Shown here in pieces: positions 55,139 to 64,000 of a DNA stretch of 64,000 nt (positions are counted from its first letter, which is position 1; every line of letters begins with the position of its first letter). A model generated the notes under the pieces. That model had not been told where the DNA came from and did no database searches. It saw nothing but the letters and a program-made list of their open reading frames with translations. Source of the DNA: Rusavskia elegans (Eukaryota > Ascomycota > Lecanoromycetes > Teloschistales > Teloschistaceae); NCBI GenBank assembly GCA_011316305.1, contig SAUG01000109.1, positions 124,001-188,000 on the forward strand. Reading direction: 5' to 3'. Made by a program: the position numbers and the translations under genes.

Positions 55139-55771
55139 TATCAGCATTTCCTAAAACCGGCTTGAAGCCGGTCTCAGCCGTCTTAGCCGTCTTAGCCAGT
55201 TCTCAGCCGGTATAGCTAAGAGCGGCTTATAAGCGGCTTATTAGCCGGTCTCGGGTATACCCGAAGCTGCGTGGCTGCGCGGCTAAGACGGCTAAGACGG
55301 CTAAGACGGCTAAGCGGCTAAAACGGCTGAGAAGATTTAGAGATTCGATTTTAAACTCGTTTAAGTCTTTATTAGTAGTTAGTAGGCCTATATACGCCTA
55401 TATATAAAGCTAGGCTAGTTTCGTCTAGATCGAAAATATTAGGTTTTTTTACTAGAATCTAATTAGATTAGGTCTAGCGTAGTTTATTAAATAGATATTC
55501 GACTTCCGTTATTCCCGCTTTTAGCGGCGGCTGCTAAACTTTATTTTCGAGTAAGGTTATATAGGCTTATTTTTAGCTTATATATAGATCCTAATTTAGG
55601 CTGCTTACTAAGTAGATATTTATATTATAGATACTATTAGAGCTTTAATCTATCGAAAATCTATTTTTTAGATTTTTGGATTATTTAGATTAATTGGATT
55701 ATTTGGATTATTTAGATTAAAATAGCTGTTTGCCGGTCTAATCTGAAAATCCATTTTAGAATCCGCTGATA
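55139..55771. mobile_element. 633-bp small TIR element inside an LTR
   Basis: Comparing the two LTRs of element 4 defines the insertion exactly. The ends are perfect 7-bp inverted repeats, TATCAGC and GCTGATA, and the target TA is duplicated (55137-55138, 55772-55773). There is no open frame. The first 190 bp are GC-rich with hairpins and a 9-bp tandem array, while the rest is AT-rich. A short-TIR, TA-target, non-autonomous DNA element is the simplest reading. Confidence 0.8.
55157..55334. repeat. GC-rich hairpins and inverted 9-bp tandem arrays
   Basis: A CCGGCTT-G-AAGCCGG hairpin (55157-55171) is followed by two units of the AGCCGTCTT type (about 55176-55197). Next come GCGGCTTAT repeats, a perfect 14-bp palindrome TCGGGTATACCCGA (55251-55264), and about four copies of GGCTAAGAC (55281-55316), the reverse complement of the left array. 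The whole arm can fold on itself. Confidence 0.8.
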
Positions 55772-58700
55772 TATAACGCAGGATTTCCTATTACGCCTCG
55801 ATAGGCAAGGATATATAAAACGGCCTTGGTATTAGTATTAAAGAGTAATTTAGTAGTTTTAGTAAATAAACGCCCTAAATATTCTAATATTAGTAGTTTT
55901 AGTAGATAAATACCGTAAATAGATTCGGTTTTAGTAATCTTAGTAAATAAATATCCTAAAATAAAGCTATTTTAGTTATTTTAGTTTATAAGCGACCTAA
56001 ATAGTAGAGGATCTTATTTATCTATATAGATCCTAAACTCGATACTTTTATAGCTCGTATTTAATTTATTAGTTAATACTATATACTGTTCTAGTAATAT
56101 AACTAACTTATTTTTATATTAATTTAAAGTAATTATCTATTATACCTCCGTTTATAGATATACTAATAAATCTAATAAAGTTTTAAAAATAATAGACCCC
56201 CTAGATAGCCCTATAATATTTTAAATACCTTTAGGATATCTATCGTAGGTTAACGTTAAATCTTTACTCTAAATAACTCCAGCTCTATAATAGAAAAGTC
56301 CGGATCTAAAGGTAAAGAGATTTAGATAAAAAATAATAGTAGTAACGAGGAAGTTAGTACCCTAACTACTAATTACTATAGTTATAGTATTAAAGTTAAT
56401 AAACCCGATAAGTACTATAGAAATCGGAATAAACTAGAAAATTAGCTTACGTAATTAGATATATATTTCGTATTCTATTTTATACCCGAAGAGAAGAAAA
56501 CCCTTTTCGCCGCGTCCTATTTTCGGGGACGAGCCTAGTACTAGATAAAACCTCTTCTATACTAATATATAGATAATAAAAAAGATAATAAATATATCTT
56601 TATATAGTTTATATAATTTAAGAAAGCTATTTATAATATCTTTAGAATTTTAAATAAAATCCTAATTACTAAAAGCTTTATTTAATATCTTTAGTAGAAA
56701 ACTGTAGTATCGGAATACGCTATATAGTTTAAAGAGTAGTTACTACTAACGGAATAGAATAACGACGCCTTATATATAATATACAGATAAGGACTAAAAA
56801 AATAAGTAAAAAATAAATTTATATATAATAGTCGAATATACGAAACTTTAGATAATCTAATTAAAATATCTATCGACTTCGATAATAAGCTGTATAAAAG
56901 AGATATAAAAAAATATTATAATAGAAGACTACGAGTTAACGCGGAACGGTATTTTAGAAAACTATATAGAAGATAGCTACTAAATAAAAAGACCGGAAAT
57001 AGCTATTATAGACTTATATTAATAGAACTAGACTCTATATAATAGTAATATAAAGGAAAGAATTCTAGAAATAGTAAAAAAAATAAGTATTCTAAAACGT
57101 ACTATAATTATAGTAAACTAAACTACTTTATAAATAAATATCGATTAAATAAAATATAATAACGACAGTTTAACGCTACGTTAAGGAAATCTAAGAACTA
57201 GTAAAATATTATTTTAAAAAACGACGATAGTAGTTCTAAATTCTAGAAAGCTAGCTAGGATAAAAAATTTATATTTATAGAAAATAATAAAATACTATAG
57301 AAAGCTACTATAAATAGCGCTTTACTATAAATATTAGTAAAACCTATTAGAAAAAGAACCGCTTTTAAATAGGAGATTATAATAATAGATAACGTTAGAC
57401 TAGTATACCTTTAAATTCCTTATAATAAAAAACTAGTAAAAGAAAAATTTATAGTAATCTATAAAAGATTTAAAAATATTTATAAAATATATATTAAGAA
57501 TAAATACCGATAGAATAATTAGTAGAATTAGAAAGTAAACTATATTATCGATATATTAGAAAAGAAATTAGAAAGCGATACTTCTAAAGATAAAAATATC
57601 CCCGAACCAATATTATAATAAAAAAACGTAATAATAAAAGATTAGTATATACTACTTAGTTAGATTACCTGCTATAACGATAACTACAGGATCTATAAAT
57701 TAGAAAAAAAAGGAGCCGGATAGTATCTATTAAAACTACGCCGATATACTCCCGTAATATCTAATAAAATCGGAAGTTATAATATTTATAACTATTCTGG
57801 ATATATTACCTATAGTAGATATAAATATTAGATAGAATAGTAAAAGAATAATAGAATTTTTAATTAGAACCTCTATAGATATATTTTATAGGTAAACCCC
57901 GAAGATAGAAAGTATAAAAATATTAAATAAAATTCGAGAAAAGTTAAAATCTCGTAGTAATAGATATACTATAAGTATATAACTTTATAGCCCGGAAAGA
58001 ATAACTAAATTTAGCTAGCTATATATATATATTCGAGATTAAAATAATTATTAAAACTAATAACGGACTATAGAAAGTTAAAGTATTTATCGATTTAGGC
58101 GCGACCGGAAATTTTATATTAGAAGATTTAGCTATAAAGAAAAAGTTCCTTTAGACTAAAAAAAAGAATCTATATAATTTAACAGTTATTAATAGAAATA
58201 AAATACTAAATAGAAACGGAAAGATTATAGAAGAAATAATACCGCTCTAAATAATAATTAACTAGTATTAAAAAAAACTTTAGTTCGATATTATTCGGAT
58301 AGCTAGCTATAATATTATATTCGGAATATTTTAATTAAAGGATTATAATCTAGTAATAGACTAGGAAAAAAGAATACTTAGCTTTAAATAATATTTCTAT
58401 ATAGAGAATATCTAGTCTATACCGAAGTAGTAATCTTAGGTAGATAAAAAGTAGAATATAAAACGCGAACTTATAATTTCGAAAAAGGACGACTAAAAAC
58501 TATTTAGGTCTAATTTATTAAATACCGGCAGAGATTAGCTAGATTAATAAAATAGAAATAGAAAAGAAAATTATAAACCTTTTAAAAACTCTATATTATC
58601 TAATAATAAGTTAATAGAAAACCTATTAGAAAGGATTCCAGGTAAATATAAAAATTAGATAAACTTATTTCGGAAAAAGGTAACTATAAAAATACTATCT

Positions 58701-61700
58701 AAATATTAGATATAAAATTATAAAATTAGATTTAAACCAAGTAAATAACCTATATTTAGATCTATCTATCTATTATCTATAACGGAGTTCGAAATACTCT
58801 ATAAATATCTAGATAAAAATATAAAAAAGAGATTTATTAGAAAATCTTAATTACTAGTAGAATACCCGATCCTTTTTATATCTAAAAAGGACGGAATATT
58901 CCGTTTATATATTAATTACCGAAAGCTAAATAATATTATAATTAAAAATAGATATCTACTACTAAATATTAACGAACTCTAAAATAAACTCTATAGAATA
59001 AAATATTTTATAAAATTCGACCTTTAAAAAATATATAATCTTATATAAATAAAAGCCGGAAAAAAATAGAAAATAGTATTTCGAATACGGTATAGTTATT
59101 ATAAATATATAATAATACCGTTTAGATTTATAAACGTTCTAGTATCCTATTAGGATATAATTAATAATATATTAAAAAAATATCTTAATATATTTATTAT
59201 TACCTACTTCGATAATATTCTAGTTTTTTCTAAGATATTCGAAGAATATAAATAATATATTAGTAAAGTTTTTAAATATCTAGAAAGGAAAGACTTACGC
59301 TTTAAACTAGAAAAATATAAATTCTATAAAAAAGAAATCGATTTTCTAGAATTTATTATAGGATAAAATAGACTATATATCGATTCTAGTAAATTAAAAA
59401 CTATTATAAAATAGAAGATACTAATAAAAATTAAAAAAATCTAGAACTTCCTCGGATTTATAAACTATAATCGAAAATTTATAAAAAATTATTTTAAAAA
59501 AGCTCTCGCTTTAATAGCTTTAATAAAAGATACCGTTAAATAGTATTAGAAAAAAAGAGAATAATAAATATTCGAAGATTTTAAAGAAGAATATATAAAA
59601 GACCGAGTACTTAAAATATTCGATTTAAAGAAACTATTATATATAGAAACAGATTCGTTAGATCTAATTATAGAAGTATATCTTCTATAATAATAAAATA
59701 GTAAGTAGTATCTAATAGTATATATATCTAGAAAATAATTACTAGTAGAATAGAATTATAATATCTATAATAAAGAACTACTAGCTAAAGTAGCTATATT
59801 AGAATAATAGAAAATATACGTCGAAGAATTACTAGAATTAACTATTTTTATAGACTATAAAAACCTTTTATATTTTATAATAACGAAATAATTTAAAAGA
59901 AAATAAATATAATAGTCTAAACTTTTCGGTCGGTATAAATTTAAAATATATTATAATCTAGGTAAAGAAAATAAAAGAGTAAATATTCTAAGTCGAAGAA
60001 GTAATTATATAAAAATAAAAGAGATTTTTAATAATAGTATTCTTAAAGTTAACTAGGATAGATTACTATTAGTAAATTAGTATAAAATAAATATAACGCT
60101 ACATATACTCCGAAACGACTAAAAATAGTTTTCTATTAAAAAGAAAAAGTTATAAATACTAGACGATAAAATTAATAAATATATTAAGGAGTACTATAAT
60201 AGAATACTATAAAGATTTCTAGGCGTAATAAAGATAATATAACTTATATAATAATATTACTAGTTTCCTAATATAAAGTAATATATCGAGATATATATTA
60301 AAAAATATTTTAGTTATTAGTAAAATAAATATAGTATATATACTCGTTATAGAGAGATTTAATATTAGGAACTACCGGATTTACTATAGAAGGAAGTTAT
60401 ATTAGACTTTATTATTAAACTTCTAAAATCGAAAGATCCGACGATAAATATAGAATATAATTCGATATTTAATATAGTAGATAGGCTTACGAAATATATC
60501 TACGTAATCCTATTAAAAGAAGACTTTATAGTAGAATAACTTAGATTTATTATCCTAGATCGATTATTTCGATACTACGGACTACTAGAAGTATTAATAA
60601 GTAATAGAAATAAGCTTTTTACTTTAAACTATTAGTAAACCTTTATTCCTCTATTTAGTATTAAACTAAAAATATTAATAGCTTTCTATCCGATAATAGA
60701 CGGATAGATAGAACGTACTAACCAGATACTAGAATAATATCTAAAGTATTATATAAATAATATTTAGGATAATTAGATTTCGCTTTTACTAATAGTATAA
60801 TTAGCGCTTAATATAAGAGAATTAAATACGATAAAAGAAATACCGTTCTACGCTAATAATAGAAAAGAAGTAAATTTATTTAAATAACCGCTACTATATA
60901 AATTAGCAGAAGCAGTAGTCTAGAAAATCGAAATTTAGAAAAAGATCTATAGAAATATTCTAAAGATATAGAAATATTCGGGTAAATATTAAAATAAAAA
61001 GCGAAAAATAGTATCTTAACTAAAGAAAGGGGATAAGGTATACCTTTTTATAAAAAATCTGAAAATAAAGATTCTAAAAAAGAAACTTAACTATATTAAA
61101 GTCGGACTATTTTTAATTAGGAAGATTAGAGGACTTTAGAACTTTAAACTCGATCTACCTAAAAATATTAAAATATATCCGGTATTCTATATATTTCTTT
61201 TAGAACTAGCCAATCCCGGAACGCCGTTATAATAGATATTTAATTTCGAGATATAAAAGGAAGATATCTTTATAGTCGAAAAAATCCTACGATAAAAAAA
61301 TTAGAACTATCTAATTAAATAGAAAGGTTATTCTACTTTAGAAAATATCTAGGAATCTAAAAAGTATTTAGTAAACTACTAGAAAGTTCTATAATAGTTC
61401 TACTAAAAGAAGCTAAAGAAATTATCGACTAACTAGAATTACTAGGTAGGAGAATCTACTCGAAAATAACGTTAATAAAAGGATTTAGATCTATAGAAGA
61501 AAACGGATCCGTAGTAATAACCTCGCGTTTTAATTCTTCGATATTTTATAGTTTACTATTAACTATAATACGCTATTCTACTTTAATATAATCTAATTAA
61601 TAAAGTAGACGCTATTACTTTATATACGCTTTATATAACTCTTTCTTTAACTTTTTATACTTATTTTTAAGGCGACGCTAGCGTATAGTATCTAACGGAA

Positions 61701-61935
61701 TAAGGTTATAAAAATAAGCTTATTTTATATAATTAATATACTTCTCGGAACCTTTATCGACGCGATAGAATTTCCCCGACTAGAAATAATTCCGATAAAG
61801 ACGTATAGCTAATATACAGATATCTAATAATAGGACTATTTTATAATAGTCTTTAGTCGATAGTTTTTTCCGTTTACCTATAAAAAAGAAGGGATAATAG
61901 TTTTTTAAAATAAAAAATCTAAAGAAAGGACCTAG

Positions 61936-62429
61936 TATTATAAATATAGGTAGCGTATTTTCGGAAACGCGGTAGTATTTAGTATAGCGCAGGATTTCCT
62001 ATTATATTTCGATAGGCAGAGATATATAGAATAGTTTTAGTATTAGTACTAAGGAATATTTTAATAGTTTTAGTAAATAAACGCTCTAAATACCCTGATA
62101 TTAGTAGTTTTAGTAGATAAATACCGTAAGTAGACTCGGTTTTAGTAATTTTAGTAAGTAAATACCTTAAAATAAAACTATCTTAGTTATCTTAGTTTAT
62201 AAACGATTTAAATAGTAGAGAATTTTATTTATCTATATAGATCCCGAACTCGATACCTTTATAACTTATATTTAATTTATTAGTCATCGCTATATACTGC
62301 TCTAGTAATATAACTGACTTATTTTTATATTAATTTAAAGTAATTACCTATTATACCTCCGTTTATAGATATACTAATAAGTCTAACTAATTTTTGAAGA
62401 TACCAGACCCTTTAGGTAGCTCTATAACA
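61936..62429 (+). repeat. 3' LTR of element 4
   Basis: A 494-bp uninterrupted LTR, preceded by a purine-rich tract (AAAGAAAGGA) and followed by the ATCCG duplication. It serves as the empty-site reference for the insertion in the left LTR. Confidence 0.9.
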
Positions 62430-64000
62430 ATCCGGCTAGTTACTATATAGAACTAGATAACTTTAGATATACTACCGACTGTAATTATAACTTTTATAAA
62501 CCCCGGTAGAGCCTAAATATTACTATTCACGATATAAATCTGAACTGATTTATTATAATAGAGATAACAGTTTATTTAGTTCGCTGTATAGCTATTAATT
62601 AAATTAAAAATACCTCTAGAATCGATTAGAGCCTTCTATAACGTATATAAAAGGTTTTCTAACTTTCGAAACTGTACTAATATATAAGTATAAAAGTTTC
62701 CTTTTATTATAAAGTATAGATAATTTCGTTTTAGGTTATTAAATATCTGAATAGATAATTTAAATATTTAATTATTCTATTTTCCTACTAGAAGTAGAAG
62801 GTTTTTAGTATACTCGCTATATACCTACCGATTATAAAACTCGGCTTCCGCTAATATTATATCGCCTAGATATTTTTAATATTCGACGATATTAATATCC
62901 TTATAGTCTTCTATAGCGAATCGAGTTTATTTCTTTTTCGCTACTAATTTTTTAATAGGTTCCGGTTTTATCGTCTCCGTAAATAATACTCGAGCCTTTA
63001 GTACGAAATAGAAGAATTAAATTATACTAAAAGTAATTTTAGTACTCTATAGAAATTTAGTAATATTTTAAACTTTTTATAATTCTATATTTTTAAATTT
63101 AATTATAGATAGTACTTTTTATTATACCTTTAGCTTTTTAGCTAGGATATCTAGCGCTAGGGTATATTACTGTTTATTAGTAGAATTAATAGTTTCTAAA
63201 ATAGCCGCTATATTCCGGCCCGCTAATTATCCGGGATTAATAATCTATAGTATCCTTTTTATATTTTTAACCTATTTTCTAGGCTATAATTTCTAGATTT
63301 AGGAATCTTCCTTTTCCGAGTCTATTTTTTTTAATATCGCGTTTACTAGTAGTAGCGAACGTTTCGTTATCTATAGCCTATTTATAATACTTATACGAGT
63401 TTATATCTTTAAAATAAATAGTTTTATTATCTATATACTATTTATTAAGCTATTAAATATTCTATAGATATAATTCTTACTACTAGTTAAAAGCTTCGAC
63501 TATATAAATAGACTGGATTTTCTACTATCGGTAGTCTATTAGAATATTATTAAAGTTTATAGCGTTTATATTAGAAATAGTTCTCTTTTATATATCCGCC
63601 TTTTACTATTAAAACTCGCGAAATAATCGGGTTTATTTCTTTTTAGATAATATTTTATTAGTATATTCCTTCGATATATATCCCGATTAACTATATTTAA
63701 AATAATTAAAGTTACTAATATTCTATAGGATAGATATACTATCTATAAAAGCCTGACTAATATTCGTTTACTAAAGGTTCTAGAAGCGCAGGTTTTAAAG
63801 CCGATAAGAATTTTATAGATAATTATTTTAATCTATTATTTATTAGCCGGACAGTATTTAATTTAGGGCCTTGTTTTAATTACAGATAGTATTTTAATTA
63901 TACTATTAACTTTAATGTCGTAGCTAGAAGTTCGATAATATTCTATTCGATATTTAATTTATTACTTTAGTTAAAATATTAATATATAATTTATCGCGGC
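62430..64000 (-). mobile_element. Older RIPped retroelement sequence (right part), runs off the window
   Basis: This AT-rich sequence continues the host of element 4 after the ATCCG duplication. Minus-strand frames hint at gag-like helical sequence, but stops are too dense to name domains. It continues past the window end. Confidence 0.4.

Larger units (their letters stand above)
55090..56218 (+). repeat. 5' LTR of element 4, interrupted by a small TIR element
   Basis: It starts TGTTATAAGTACAGGCGGCG and ends CCCTATAATA. Removing 635 bp (55139-55771 plus a TA duplication) leaves 494 bp, exactly the length of the right LTR. Confidence 0.9.
55090..62429 (+). mobile_element. Complete Ty3/gypsy chromodomain element, RIP-inactivated (element 4)
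   Basis: LTRs are 494 bp net (left 55090-56218 including a 635-bp insertion; right 61936-62429), with ATCCG on both sides (55085-55089, 62430-62434). Plus-strand order starts with gag (about 56,300-57,150) and a zinc-knuckle position at 57100-57141 with all ligands changed to Tyr. Next come aspartic protease (IDLGATGNF, about 58,090), reverse transcriptase (INYRKLNNI, FIKFDL, and YFDN at the YxDD site, about 58,900-59,240), RNase H (TDYKNLLYF, about 59,850) and integrase (DRLTKY, SNRNKLF, ERTNQILE, about 60,480-60,740). A chromodomain (FIVEKIL...YLIK*KGYS, about 61,270-61,400) ends the coding part. Without the inserted element it is 6.7 kb, a normal autonomous size. Stops from Trp and Gln codons and D-to-N changes in catalytic motifs show it is dead. 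Confidence 0.9.

Noticed and set aside
55139..55771. Helitron (starts TC, ends CTGA, between A and T)
   Set aside because: Comparison with the intact right LTR shows a duplicated TA and perfect seven-base inverted ends, which Helitrons lack.
31000..64000. CRISPR-like or satellite arrays in the AT-rich half
   Set aside because: Apparent repetition comes from LTR pairs and low complexity after RIP; there are no regularly spaced direct repeats with unique spacers.
30159..64000. Starship-type giant element
   Set aside because: No DUF3435 tyrosine-recombinase captain gene or matching direct repeats enclosing cargo were seen in this window.

Overview
This window looks like a chromosome segment from a filamentous ascomycete (Pezizomycotina). 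The evidence is intron-poor genes with 45-75 bp GT...AG introns, CT-rich leader sequences, fungus-specific protein families (DUF7703-type membrane protein, DUF3176, fungal rhodopsin-like 7TM domain, TMEM53/DUF829 (PaxU-like) hydrolase, highly reducing polyketide synthase), and AT-rich repeat blocks bearing the signature of repeat-induced point mutation (RIP). Nothing in the sequence fixes the species.

Layout. Positions 1 to about 30,150 have normal base composition and low gene density. They hold a GPI-anchored repeat protein (1116-1799), several small secreted proteins (3379-3972, 4424-5008, 8137-8742, 20294-20891), a 7TM protein (6417-7661), and a divergent pair of single-TM proteins (14143-16856 minus, 17245-18357 plus). 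They also hold a run of damaged genes: a DUF3176 protein (9722-11841), a rhodopsin-domain protein (21391-22614), a carboxymuconolactone-decarboxylase-like gene cut by a TIR element (24082-24463), a medium-chain dehydrogenase (25473-26559) and an MFS transporter (28210-30100). An apparently intact DUF829 hydrolase (26949-27905) sits among them. The lesions are of two kinds: stop codons that look like C-to-T changes, mostly CAG/CAA to TAG/TAA, and losses of one base in short homopolymers.

Positions 30,159-38,392 are one 0.9-kb retroposon-like repeat split by two LTR elements. Positions 38,393-44,270 are a GC-normal island holding an N-terminally truncated polyketide synthase relic (methyltransferase, enoylreductase, ketoreductase, ACP). 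From 44,270 to the end the window is a deeply RIPped nest. A minus-strand Ty3/gypsy element is split by a gag-type LTR element (45659-49016), by a second copy of the retroposon-like repeat (about 52496-53477) and by a complete Ty3/gypsy chromodomain element (55090-62429). The latter carries a small TIR element inside its left LTR. Target-site duplications are readable for nearly all insertions, so the order of events can be reconstructed.

Taken together, the damaged MFS, dehydrogenase, CMD-like and PKS genes and the DUF829 gene resemble a decayed specialised-metabolism locus beside a RIP-silenced transposon graveyard. That reading is inference. I see no RNA genes, CRISPR arrays or unmistakable novel enzymatic system. 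The most unusual structures are the two kinds of LTR element that share one LTR family while carrying complementary halves of the retroelement coding capacity, and the GC-rich hairpin/tandem-repeat arm in the small TIR element.
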